A stretch of DNA of 64,000 nucleotides from Riptortus pedestris (Eukaryota; Arthropoda; Insecta; Hemiptera; Alydidae), in NCBI GenBank assembly GCA_019009955.1, contig CM032231.1, forward strand, positions 112,711,501 through 112,775,500, read 5' to 3'. Below the pieces are notes generated by a model. That model saw only the letters and a program-made list of their open reading frames with translations. It was not told the origin of the DNA and made no database searches. The position numbers were made by a program, and so were the translations under genes. This document shows, piece after piece, positions 1 to 10,570 of the stretch. Numbering within the stretch: position 1 is the first letter of the stretch; each line of letters starts with the position of its first letter.

Positions 1-1433
1 TTGTTATCTCCTAGCTAGGAAATAAAAGCTAAAATAGTTTTCAATGTTTAAGAAATTAAATTACAATAAAAACACATTTCAAAAACAAGCATTTATATGC
101 GGACAGTAAAATTGTTCAATTATTTGTTGAAAATGGAATTTTCAAATCAAAGCGAGCTTGAGCTACATTTTTGTGTATACGTTGGTGTTTTTTGAGTACT
201 TAATAATTACGGGAATGTGTGGGTTATCTACAATCAGAGTAAGCCATGGGGAATTTTTGGCGTGGGTAATGTGTATAATAATAAGAAAGAAGTGGAGAAA
301 AAAAATCAAATAAATGTATCAACAATTTACAATTTTTATGGGGCAGTTTCGCACGAGGCAATCTCTAGTTCTTTTGTCATTCTTCTAACCTCGATGAACA
401 GGTTATTCCCGCAGTGTTGCCATTAGCCCCAACTCGCTCCCGACTCATTATTAAATTTTAAAGCAGGGGGGCCCCCGGTGGCAGCTAGACACAGGTTTAT
501 ATAACTGTTACAAATTATTTAATGGAACATAAATTAATAGTTACGGAATACAAATACAATGTTTTAAAAGAATTTTTATTTTTCGACAACTTAAAAACCA
601 CCTAATCATCTCAATATTTTATAGCATAATGGAGTACCCCACTAGTGCAAGGGTGGATGCACTAAATCGGTTGCCATAAATAAAATATTACAGTTTGGGG
701 AGGATCTGTGTTGTATTTCGTCGTTTTAATGAATATCCCATATTGTCGCCATCACAGATAATCGTTATCCCTAATGGAGAAGCAAATATGAGTGGCCGAC
801 TGCCATCTGTGTCAAGTGATGTGTTTAATGAGCCGCTGGTCGATAGTATAAGGGAGTGGTGCCTATAAGGTCTCCACTACCCCACTAATGGGGGCGTATT
901 ATGTTTCTGGGGTCGGTGTGGCTTTCCTTGTTGACACAATACTCAGTACCAACACAATGACTCGATTAAACGTCAAATTCATCCTTCTCTATTGTATTTT
1001 CATAATAATCCATCTTGATGTTCCATGATGATCGATTATATTTCACATGACAAGAAAAACTCCCATTTACATGTTTTGTTGTAGTTTGTAATTCTTTGAA
1101 GTCACAAAATAATAATGGTTTAAAACCATTACTTATTTTAATGCAAAAAATATGAGATCTTCAGGTCTCATCATAATTCTTTATTATATACTTTTTTCGA
1201 GCAAATGTTTCGTCCTTCTGGGCATATTTAAGTTAAACAATTTCCCCAAGTCAAAATATAATTTTGTGATAATTAGGGTGTACCAATTTCATAATTGGTT
1301 AACTATAGCCAATTAAAAAATCTTTAACAAATTGCAACAATGGTTAAGGGGGATTATCATAGATTTAGTTTTCTCTATATTTATTTATTTTGACTTAGGA
1401 AAAACTTTTAAACTTAGCAGGGCGAAACATTCC
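1..1433. other. Intergenic AT-rich DNA, no gene recognised
   Basis: No open frame longer than about 70 codons and no familiar domain is seen. The frame at 217-426 has no recognisable motif and is treated as chance. A loosely repeated phrase, ACCCCACTA, occurs near 636 and near 880, but I could not extend it into a convincing repeat. The stretch ends at a (TC)n microsatellite. Confidence 0.5.
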
Positions 1434-1437
1434 TCTC

Positions 1438-1530
<93 letters not shown>
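1434..1530. repeat. (TC)n followed by (TA)n microsatellite
   Basis: About 50 bases of TC dinucleotides run directly into about 45 bases of TA. The TA part is the left flank of the foldback mariner at 1531-2082, and a matching TA tract lies on its right at 2083-2163. The element therefore probably inserted inside a TA array, as expected for a TA-targeting transposon. Confidence 0.95.
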
Positions 1531-1532
<2 letters not shown>

Positions 1533-2080
1533 GAGGGCGTATTGAAAAGTAAGGTCTCCTATTTTTTTTTCATAGAAAATTTAATTTATTTACAACTTTG
1601 GTTACATCGTTGGAAGGGTTGAATATTTACCTATTTTTCTACATATTCGCCTTGACGATCAATAACTTGTTAAGGGGAATTTCTATCCCCAAGGTGTTTC
1701 TTGGGAGCGGGAAACAAGTGGTAGTCGACCATCGACCAATGGATTCGGCTGGGATATCATCGACCACCCTCCGTACAGCCCGGACCTTGCCACCAGCGAC
1801 TCCCACTTGTTTCCCGCTCTCAAGAAACATCTTGGGGGACAGAAATTCAAGTCAGATGAGGAAGTTCAAGTCAGTTGGCTTCGTGACGCGGCGGGAGAGT
1901 GGTACGGCACCGGCATTAAAAAGCTGGTAAACAGAATGCAAAAAAAAAATTGATCGTCAAGGCGAATATGTAGAAAAATAGGTAAATATTCAACCCTTCC
2001 AACGATGTAACCAAAGTTGTAAATAAATTAAATTTTCTATGAAAAAAAAAATAGGAGACCTTACTTTTCAATACGCCCTC

Positions 2081-2082
<2 letters not shown>
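1531..2082 (+). mobile_element. Foldback mariner-derived element with 133-base inverted arms
   Basis: The outer arms (1531-1663 and 1949-2082) are near-perfect inverted copies. They begin ACGAGGGCGTATTGAAAAGT and end with its complement. Inside the arms, 1678-1721 is an imperfect inverted copy of 1801-1846, which lies within the transposase frame. The left half is therefore an inverted duplicate of the transposase 3' end, not the normal 5' end. Ordinary mariners are about 1.3 kb with TIRs of about 28 bases; this one is 552 bases. TA arrays flank both sides, which fits TA target choice but hides the exact target duplication. Confidence 0.85.
1747..1953 (+). pseudogene. Mariner transposase C-terminal fragment
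   Basis: In frame from 1747 the sequence reads GWDIIDHPPYSPDLATSD, then HLFPALKKHLGG, and ends at a TGA (1951-1953). This is the signature of the last third of mariner transposases. The aspartate in the ATSD motif stands where the third catalytic residue of the D,D34D triad lies. The N-terminal DNA-binding region and the first two catalytic aspartates are absent, so it cannot be active. The stop lies inside the right inverted arm. A partial antisense copy of the same coding end is present at about 1665-1721. Confidence 0.85.

Positions 2083-2163
<81 letters not shown>
2083..2163. repeat. (TA)n microsatellite
   Basis: About 80 bases of uninterrupted TA lie on the right flank of the foldback mariner. 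Together with the TA at 1487-1530 it probably formed one array before insertion. Confidence 0.95.
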
Positions 2164-2166
<3 letters not shown>

Positions 2167-2174
2167 TGTGACTT

Positions 2175-2690
2175 GAGGATCTCTTTGACATTGAGGATGT
2201 ACTTATGACGCCGATTTCGAATGTCCATATGTCCTACCTAGAAGATAACGAAAATAAGGATACTTCTAATTTATATGGCTATTTATATCTCTTTTATATG
2301 TATGCCTCTCTAGCGGACGTAATTTTTGTTTCACCATTAACGAAACCTAATGTTAAACCATTTCAGTTCATTAAAATTGAAGATACGATGCGACATGACT
2401 AAAATCGGACCAAGAAGGGGGATTAGGATTAAGGGATTAAACCAGGACTTCTAAATATATCTGTTATTATGATCGGTAAAAAAAAAAAATATAAAACCAA
2501 TCTTGTTAAACATTTAATGTCTCAAAGCGATTTTAACTTAGAGCAACCGAGCTACTAAACATATTCATGCCCAGCTTAAACTTTCTAGTACTGTGAGAAT
2601 AAGATTCTCCTTTTAATAATAGCGAATATACACTGAGATGAGATAAGCAGTGTGTCATTCCAGCACATGAGGTGTTTGCTTTGTTTATAT
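2175..2690 (-). mobile_element. Family H copy H1, diverged (Helentron/HINE-like)
   Basis: It carries the family phrases in minus order: a version of the GAGGTCGTACTCATGACG block near 2190, the CTCTAGCGG block near 2310, and a version of CCAATCTTATTGCAAATT near 2500. The 5' part near 2630-2670 resembles the version at 41155-41215. Both termini are worn away. Confidence 0.6.
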
Positions 2691-2695
2691 AGCCC

Positions 2696-3187
2696 TTAAG
2701 GGAAATCTGCTATTGAGGTCGTACTCATGACGAATTTTCAAATGTCCATCAATCAAAATCGATATTTAGTCGTTTTATGTAAAAAAAGAGATCAATTTCG
2801 TTAATGGCTGAAGTCGGAGAAATGGGATGGGTCATAGAGAGGGCGAATATAGAAAATTCGAAAAATCTCCGGTATTATGAGTCGGATCAAAACATTGTAT
2901 AGGAACAATTTTATTGTAAATGTATAGTTCTATAAATGTTATGTACGCTTTTTCACTATCTTTATTATTAACCGAGATATTTGTATTTTTTTAGTTTTCG
3001 TCCTTCAGGAAACTCCCCTTCTATTCATGTCGCATTAACAATAAGCTGTTATATTTTGAAGCTCATTATTTGAAGCCTAAATACCAAATGTTGTTCTCAT
3101 TGAACATTTACGTTTTGAGGTAAATTTACGGGTAACGCACTTGGAAAATCTGCTTAGTTAACGCCGTTCCTACGTGACGGACTTTTT
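2696..3187 (-). mobile_element. Family H copy H2
   Basis: It runs from CCCTTAAGGGAAATCTGC through ATTGAGGTCGTACTCATGAC to a 5' end AACGCCGTTCCTACGTGACG that is a mutated form of the family terminus. It lacks the central (TA)n tract. The 5' half is the common version, with AATACCAAAT and AATCTGCTTAGTTAACGC. Confidence 0.8.
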
Positions 3188-3957
3188 GACAGCATTCGTG
3201 GGGAACAAATTGTTCTGACTGAGGTATGCTTAATTGAACCCTTCCATATATATATTTAAAATGTATTACGACTAGTTCACAATTTGCAGCCCAGAAAAGT
3301 GTCGTCTACCTGCGAATGCAAAGAGTTCTTAATACTTTTACGTGCATTAGTATCAAAGGGAATTAAATACTTATTTAAGGTATTCTCTCTCAAGAGACGG
3401 AAAATTAATATTTAAAAAATGTATTTATATCAATGGGAACTATTTGAGAAAACAAAGGAAAAGGGTCTCCAAAACTGAAAATCTTTAGTTGGCTGTACCA
3501 CGCCATATGGTTTTAGTGTCAGGTTGCAAGGTTAGATATATGCATTATTTGTGGTGGCATTACGGACTAAAGCTCTCTAATTATTTATTAACTTACTAAG
3601 GCAAGGTAATTGCCTCTGGTAACTGAGTGGGGAACGGTTACAATTTCATCAGCACAGACCGGCAGTCGCACAGTAAATAAAATATGCTTTTATGACTGAC
3701 AGGCGGAAGAATGTTGGGTTTTGGACTATTTTGGACATTTTAAATCAGTAAAACGGCTTTATTATTTTTTTAAACCACATATGAACTTTGCGGCGGCTTA
3801 GAAGCAAAGCATAGTTTTAATTCATGCATTATAACATGACTTCTTAATTTTTTTGAGGTTCTGGTTGCCCGTGTCAGTTAAGACTTAATGCACTCACTAA
3901 AACTGGAGTTGTCGTTTGTTTCTCGCGAGGGCTTTTGTGACGAAATCTTTATAAAAC
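3188..3957. other. Intergenic DNA, nothing recognised
   Basis: AT-rich sequence with no coding frame above 60 codons and no repeat that I could match elsewhere in the window. Confidence 0.4.
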
Positions 3958-4411
3958 GTCCGTCACGCAGGGGCTGCGTTAACTAAGCAGATTTCCCACT
4001 TGCGTCCCGTATTTGCATTTATCTCAAGAAAAAGTTCAATGAGAACAAAATTTGTTATTTAGGGTTCGAATAAAGAGCTTCATAATATAACAGCTTATTG
4101 ATGATATGACATGAGCAGGAGTGGGTGTTTACTGAAGTCCGAAAACTAAAAAAAAACGCAAATATCTCGGTCAATATTAAAGATAATGAAAAGATGTGCA
4201 TGACAAAATTTATTTTAATGCATTTAATTTGCAATAAGATTGGTTCTATACATTTTTTCGATCCGTACAGTAACGGAGATATATCATTTTGAACGGACCT
4301 CATTTTCGTATCTCATGTTTAGGATCAATGGACATTTGAAGAAACTTTTCGAAAACCGCGTCATGAGTACAACCTCAATAGCTGATTTCCCTCAAGGGAA
4401 ATCTGCGAAAA
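3958..4411 (+). mobile_element. Family H copy H3, complete ends, no TA core
   Basis: It starts GTCCGTCACGCAGGGGCTGC and continues through AAGCAGATTTCCC. It ends in a near-palindrome (CCCTCAAGGGAAATCTGC). The core is shortened, going straight from the GATCCG block to TTTTGAACGGACCTCATTTT, so the (TA)n tract is missing. Confidence 0.85.
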
Positions 4412-4960
4412 TCCTAACTAGAAAAGCACGGTAACCTGTAAACAAATCGTTTCGAATTGCCTTAGTAGAGAAGAGGCATTTTATTGGCATGGCTAACTTC
4501 TTGAATTACTAACAATTATTTTCTTACTTACGAAAATTATAGCAGTCTACATTTCTCAAGATGAGAATAATATGTTTGAAAAACGTTGTCACCGTTATAA
4601 TAAAAATCTTTACAAAAAATAGGACCGCCTGATGTACTCCAAATTTCATGGGATTCCACTTAATAGCAAGAGGTATATAATTTATATTCCATGCACAGAA
4701 AATAGTACCGCGTTCACCGATTATTTTAGCATTAAATTTTCCTTGTTAAGACCTATTTCATATTTCCGTAAGTTCACTCAAAACTTACCCTAGAGAGGTT
4801 CTGAGAGGAACTGTGATTGGATCTGGTGGAATATAATTGTCATAGTAAATTGTTAATTGTGTGATTCTGATGGGGAAATAAACTTTTGAGTAGAAAGAAA
4901 GGTGATTAAATGAAAATAGACCACACCCGGGCATAACAAAAGTGCTGTTGGGGAGTATTG
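4412..4960. other. Intergenic DNA, nothing recognised
   Basis: AT-rich, without usable open frames or recognised repeats. Confidence 0.4.
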
Positions 4961-5145
4961 ACAAGCTCGACCTTAGACTTGAAGAACGGGAGCCATGCGC
5001 CAGGTGGTCTGCTGATCGGGTGCAGCCAATGGCATAGCTCCAACCGAGTGGCGTGATCCTCTCAGCCCGTTCCCGCCGGATTCGAACCCGCCCGAGCCAT
5101 CTCTCCTCTAAGCAATCCCCGGCCCGATTAAACCCAACTCAAATG
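4961..5145 (-). mobile_element. Candidate tRNA-derived SINE upstream of the SPOT14-like gene
   Basis: The patch is much richer in GC than its surroundings. On the minus strand, 5088-5078 reads GGTTCGAATCC, a perfect RNA polymerase III B-box. At 5115-5105 it reads TTGCTTAGAGG, one mismatch from an A-box consensus. The A to B spacing (27 bases start to start) is shorter than in a normal tRNA, so the A-box call is weak. No second copy was found in the window. It could instead be a true promoter-proximal region; the two readings are weighed under findings. Confidence 0.4.
5026..5057. promoter_or_regulatory. CCAAT box plus SRE-like site
   Basis: CCAAT lies at 5026-5030. GTGGCGTGAT at 5048-5057 is, on the minus strand, ATCACGCCAC, one base from the sterol regulatory element ATCACCCCAC. 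The two are 17 bases apart, close to the spacing known for NF-Y and SREBP partnership in vertebrate lipid genes. They lie about 250-280 bases upstream of the predicted start of a SPOT14/MID1IP1 gene, a family under SREBP control in vertebrates. They overlap a possible SINE, so function is inference. Confidence 0.3.
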
Positions 5146-5306
5146 CGACGAGCGACCAAATAGACTCGGAAAAGCAGATAAAAAAAAGTCCGAAAAGCCT
5201 GAGTGGACGACGTTTGTTTCAAGGCTGTCGAACCCCACCCCTGAGATATAAGCGGTAGGCGTGGAAGGGATGGCCAGGTTTACTTGTCAGCTGATCGCCT
5301 GAGTCT

Positions 5307-5340
5307 ACAGTCCAGAGCAGGCGTTCCCCGTGGTTAGACC
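5307..5340 (+). promoter_or_regulatory. Predicted TATA-less core promoter (Inr + DPE)
   Basis: ACAGTC at 5307-5312 matches the arthropod initiator TCAKTY at five of six positions, putting +1 at A5309. Exactly at +28 to +32 (5336-5340) is AGACC, a perfect match to the downstream promoter element RGWYV. No TATA box is present. This gives a 5' UTR of about 204 bases before the ATG at 5513. Confidence 0.45.
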
Positions 5341-5512
5341 AGTAGTCTCTTCTCTCGGTTTCGTCTCAAGGCTTCCCTCAAATATTTAGAAGTTCGCCTT
5401 TGATCAAATCATTTGTGTGTTTGTGACTAGTAGAGCATGTCCTTTTAGTGGAATGTTGACTCACCATTTTCAATCTTCTAGTTTAATCTTCTCAAGTGAA
5501 TCTCCAGTTGCA

Positions 5513-8500
5513 ATGGATTCTAACAGGTAAGGAATTTCTAACCTTTTATAAACACATGTTTAATTTCTAATTCCGAATGTAGCAATTCATACATCACTTT
5601 TAAAACTGGATTAGTCTTTAAACTTTAATTCCCATTATTTCACATAAGCTCCGCTCCTTTTTGCCACGTTTAACTTACTGAATTTCATCATTCGACATTT
5701 AAACTATATAAAACATTTAAAAATGCCCTCCAGACACTTCTATACTCAATCAATTACTTTTTATGAAATCCTGGGTTACTAAAAACACTTGCAATGTGTG
5801 ACTGAAAAAAAAAATCTTGGGCGTGGTTTTTTCGTTAATATTTTTTAAGGAATTCTCCATTATTTTATTTTAGACATAAGGCATTTAGCTTTAAAATATC
5901 TCTTTTGAGGCCAACTGGCTTTTGCTCCCTTGCCTCATAGGGGGTTATGCAATAAATACCTGCTTACTTCTTCAGCAGTACTCTCCCACAAGTTACTCAT
6001 TCAAAATCGCCATTTCTTAATAAAAATTCTCTTGTAAGTAGTTTTAAAACTCCAGTATCTCATATTTTATATTTAGCCCAGCGGCCAAGTCATGAGTCAT
6101 CCTCTACTTCATATAACTAGTGGAAACCCCAAATGAAAATAATTGACACAGAAATAGTGTGATTTATCTAACTGTCTTAATAAAATTAAAACAATCTGTT
6201 TAGATTAGGTTAGTTTGACAATCAGAATTTTAACATTATAAATTTCTCGACAACCTTCATATGATTTAAAATTAATTACTATAATTACAATGTTTTATTT
6301 GTCACTGAAAGGTCGACTGTGCTAATTTTGCTTAGTCTATATAAATGAATTTACAATGTCCCTGAATATGATCTCCTAGTTATCTACTAATTTTGTTATT
6401 GAAAAATTCTTCCCAAAATGATTTCTGGTTTATATGCTCTCTCTCAGTGAAATAATGCATTTTAAATGTATAAAAGTTCTATATTCTAAAGCATTTATGA
6501 CCTCTTTTTATTTTACGGGAGCCTGTTTAATATCACAATTTTATAATGTTCATTAAATTTTTTGTAATTGCCTCATTATAATTTTTGATTTTAAGTGTAA
6601 TAATTCAATAGTCAGGAGTTATCTAGATATTAATTTTTCACCCCACTTCAGACCAGAGTAAAGTTCAATAATCTGCGCGAATGATTTTAATGTGATAAAT
6701 CCCCCTCTTCATTTGGTGAAAGTTTAAGTGTTTCAGAATTATTAATACTTGACTCATTTTATGTTTGGTTTTAATCGTATTTAGAAGTTGAAGTGAATTT
6801 ATTTCGTCTTCCAATTTTTCTACTTTTAAGTTGAACTGCAGTCATTTAATATTCGTATATTTACAATTATTGTTGCATGGAATTTACACTTTCATTTTTG
6901 GTAACTAGTTTCTTGGGTCTGTCTATGTTTTAATTTCTGGTGAGTAATTTTTGTAATGAGGGTTAGTTTGAAGTGAAATTTAACAAACAGATATATCAAA
7001 ACTTATTACTCTTTTGTTATATTTTATGTCATTTGCTTTTCATGGATAGAGTATATAAGAATCACCTCTGTTTTAATAGTAAATTCATTATTTGTCCCTG
7101 TGCCATTTAAATGTGAAAGTCAAATCTATCAGTGTTGACCTACTAAAGGAGCTAGTTAAATTTGCTCTGCGACAAACACTTGCATTTGAGACATTATTTA
7201 GTGAACATATTTGACTATATTTCTTGCTTGATATAACCCATTTTTAGTTTTTATTTTACCTATAATTGTTTAGAAACTCTTGACAAGTAAAAACTTAGGT
7301 GATTTAATATTTTATCATTGAGAAGAATAAGTAGCTTATTTTTTTGGAGTAATGACTGTAGAAGTCAAAAATGTTTTGAAAACATCATCACCGTTTTGTC
7401 CTGTCCTTATGTCCGCCCAGGTCTTGCTGTGTTTCGAAATGGATAAATCATGTGGGATTGTTGAATTAACATGGTACTCCATTTTCCAAGAAGAGCTTAA
7501 TTATATTCATTATAGAACAAAATATCCCAAATTCTGCAGTTGATCTTATTCAACTAAATGTTTTCAACAGCTCTTGCTGTCATCTTCATAGTTTCTAGTG
7601 ATCATCAGGGGGTTGCTCGAGGGTTCAAAGCACTGATGATGATAGTGAAAGAAGCTGAAAATGTTTAGTAGAATAAAGTAATTGCTGGATTTAGACTATT
7701 TCATTTTCCTTTCTTAAGCTGTGTCATGTGCACAGAACTCATCCACCTACAGGTTTTTTTAAGGAATGTTTAATTGGAATATTATACTTGTTACCTTGCC
7801 CAAGCTATTTGAAATATACTGTATCTATTAGGAAGCTTATCTGTTATCAGAATATCAACAAGGGAAAACTGAGTGAAGGTCCTGCATGTACTGCCTTTAT
7901 AAAATTTTATTATAATGAAACTTTTATAACACCTAGTGAAGTAAATCTGTAGTTAATATTACTTAGGACTTCAATTAAATTCCTAAATAGTTTAAGACCA
8001 TAGTGTCTTTAATATCTTCTGTCGTTATATGATGTCCCTAGGGTTGTAGTGTAGGCATGATGTAGGGCAATTACACAGCTTTCTTCTTTGTCACATATTG
8101 AAAACTCAGTTTTACGGCGACCTCATAATTTTTTTTGAATGAGCGAAATAAAATACTGGTCATAACCGAATGTATCTAGGTTGCTTTCTATTTTTGTTGT
8201 GCATTGTTAGAAAGTTGAAATTTACCATGACAAAAGTCTGAAGATTACTTAGTTTTGGTACACAAACATATACTTTAGTTTTAAAAAAATGATTTAAAAA
8301 TACAGATTAGTAATATTTGTATTATGGATAATTATAAACCATAATCCATACAGAGATACGTTTGAAACTCAACTTTTCAAATATTTGAGGAGTCGTTTAT
8401 TTAGTTTTTCATGGGTAGGGTTGTTTTTAATTCATTTTTCTTTTTCTTTTTTTTATTTGTCACTCAGCCTTTGGCTCTTATTAGCCACTGCCTTCAACTG

Positions 8501-9727
8501 ATCCAATTTCTAAATACTACATATTCTCTAACTTCCCCAAATGTATACATGCATTAAGGTTCTTTATTCTGCGACGAAGATTCTGACTACGAGTTATGAA
8601 GTAGGACAGCTTTTCAGCTTAGCAGGTTTTCAAAATGAGAACTAGTGACCTATTGAATGAAATATGCAATTTTATGTTGCTTTTCCATCAGTAAAGCTAA
8701 GAGAACATACTTATGACCATAATGTAATTGATATTCTTTGGATAGTTATACTGGACTACTTCCACATAAACTTGAAATGAATACTTGACTCAGATTAAAT
8801 CATTTTAAATAATACCCAAGTTTATTATGTAATGTATTTGATGTATTCACTACAATTACATTCCAATGACTTGCTAGAATTTGAATGCTACTGTTCAAAA
8901 CTTAGTGCCCATAATGTTTTGTAAGGGGATATTATTGTTCATGAAAAATAATAACTAAATAATTATCTAAATTAAGAAGTATTAATATAGTGATGTAAAA
9001 ATTTAATATACATGTTATAAACTAATTTTAAAAATTTTTTAGGGTGAGGATAGGGTTTCAATATAGATAATTATTCATGATTTACTTAATGATATTAGCT
9101 TATTGTAATATATATCTCTAAGTATATATTTTTTCTTGTTTGTGCAGGAATTACAGAAGAGTCCCACACAAAGAGGCCGAATTCTCTTCACAGAGCATCA
9201 TGAAGGCAATGGAGACTTTTGTCCAAGCTGTTCAGGAGATGGATGAGACGATCTTAGTGCCTTCACGATTGATGGATCTCGAAGTCGGTGACTCCGAGGA
9301 AGCCGTTGTATTGAAGCCAAAATCTAAGACTGCATCAGAGAGGGAGAGTTTGAAGTGCACGGACCTGTACAGTTTGTATAATATGGTGAACTGCGTGAAG
9401 AACGAGTTGCTCTGGGGCCAGAACAATTGCATTCCCGAAGAGGAGGAGCCTTCGTCAACAGTTGTCAGCAAAGCGACACATGTCAGGAGGCCGTCACTCA
9501 CGTCTCTCGCCTCTTCACAGTCCCTCAGTGACACTGATTCCGAAACAGGGAACGAAAACGACTCGGGAATAGAAGGGGAGTCTGAAGTCAAACCCGATTA
9601 CACCCAAAAGCTGGAGGAGAGCTTTAGGAGGCATCTCTACGGACTTCATCGGTCGCTAAACCAGATGGCAACCGCTGCAAAATACCTCACAACACGATAT
9701 CAAAGTGACATTGGTGCACTCGTTTGA
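5513..9727 (+). CDS. SPOT14/MID1IP1-family protein, join(5513..5526, 9148..9727)
   Basis: A 197-residue protein built from two exons. Exon 1 encodes MDSN plus two bases of an arginine codon, then a GTAAGG donor. Exon 2 begins after a TTTCTTGTTTGTGCAG acceptor, and the join keeps the frame (phase 2). Three blocks match the vertebrate family: residues 22-49 (IMKAMETFVQAVQEMDETIL, then VPSRLMDL), 77-95 (DLYSLYNMVNCVKNELLWG) and 160-194 (LEESFRRHLYGLHRSLNQM, then LTTRYQSDIG). A serine- and acid-rich linker at about 107-153 separates the last two blocks. Vertebrate MID1IP1 is about 183 residues, so the length fits. In vertebrates these cytosolic helical proteins bind and promote polymerisation of acetyl-CoA carboxylase, raising fatty-acid synthesis. 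No signal peptide or membrane segment is seen. The start is the only ATG that splices in frame; the exact upstream exon structure is inferred, and the family call is strong. Confidence 0.85.
5527..9147 (+). other. Intron of the SPOT14-like gene
   Basis: The intron is 3621 bases, GT-AG, phase 2, with a pyrimidine-rich tract before the acceptor. It is AT-rich and contains no family H copy, unlike the DNA outside the gene. The only repeat-like structure is the head-to-head retroelement-end pair at 7548-7682. Short open frames at 7352-7543 and 7728-7952 show no domains and are treated as chance. Confidence 0.75.
7548..7682. repeat. Head-to-head pair of Penelope-like ends, intronic
   Basis: The left arm on the minus strand contains ATGAAGATGACAGC, loop AAGA, GCTGT and then TGAAAACATTTAGTTGAATAA. 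The right arm on the plus strand contains CTGATGATGATAGTGAAAG and then AAAATGTTTAGTAGAATAAA. The arms are imperfect inverted copies. This GATGA...GAAA layout followed by an AATAAA-like tail resembles retroelement 3' ends, often Penelope-like. The assignment rests on layout only. Confidence 0.4.
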
Positions 9728-10570
9728 TTAACGTTCCATTAAATAAATCCATAAATCGCTCACATAGTTCTGTGCAATGACTCCCAGTGTCGATCAGCGT
9801 GTAGTTCAATTGAAAGTCACGGGACTTGTGAGAGTGATATTACTTATTAACATTATTTTGTTAAAAAATGATTGTGATACTTTTATGTCTGCATAATTAT
9901 TATTTTCTCAGTGGAGGTATGAAAAGTGATGCAACATATATGTCTTTCCTTTTGTCACTTGAGGCATCGTGAGGATGCAGTCTGCTATTAAAAGGGTCTA
10001 CATATCATGTGTTTCTTACTCCTAGTACAAAATTGTTTAGAAAATGCTCATATATTTATATCGCAGTTATTTTGCCTGGTTAGCGTTATGAATATCATGT
10101 ATATTATTCCTATCTTCATAACCTAGTCATAGTATGCAATAGTGTCCTAAATATATTATTTTATAATTTTAATTTTATTGCTTAAATTATAAATATTTAA
10201 AGGGCAAACAAGCATAGGTAAACTGCTACTTTATTTATTTTATTTTATGCAACTGCCACCTTAGTTCCCTCTATGCTGTTAGACTATTTCCTTGTATTTA
10301 TTTATTGTTTCTACAATTTCTTCCTTCACTCCCTCCATATGTTCCCCAACAGATTTATAAATATCTGTATGTTCATCCTACACCTACTGAGAAAACTTTT
10401 AGTTTTTTCCTGTATTTGAATTGTGAGGTGGCTGGTTTAATGATTAGTAAGTTTTGTGGACAATATTTTCTATATTTTTCTTTTTGTACATTTTGTAATT
10501 GAAATGTCTTAATGAATCAGTTTACCCTTTGTTGTGAATGCCAAATAAAATCTATTTTGTATAAAACAGT
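9728..10570 (+). other. 3' UTR of the SPOT14-like gene with poly(A) signals
   Basis: Two AATAAA signals follow the stop codon. One is at 9742-9747, almost immediately downstream; the other at 10544-10549 is followed by the T/G-rich TCTATTTTGTATAAAAC. The distal one makes a UTR of about 840 bases and looks the better site. The frame at 10305-10502 within it is treated as non-coding. Confidence 0.5.

Noticed and set aside
1332..1622. 96-codon frame with Leu-Ser and Ile-Tyr repeats
   Set aside because: It is only the (TC)n and (TA)n microsatellites read in frame.
5070..5120. Functional tRNA gene on the minus strand
   Set aside because: The B-box is perfect, but no cloverleaf, acceptor stem or proper A-to-B spacing can be made, so a SINE head is more likely.
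7615..7640. Hammerhead ribozyme candidate (CTGATGATGATAGTGAAAG)
   Set aside because: The seven bases between the boxes do not pair with each other.
9232..9591. 119-codon minus-strand frame
   Set aside because: It is antisense to the conserved SPOT14-like exon; the plus strand matches the family in three blocks.
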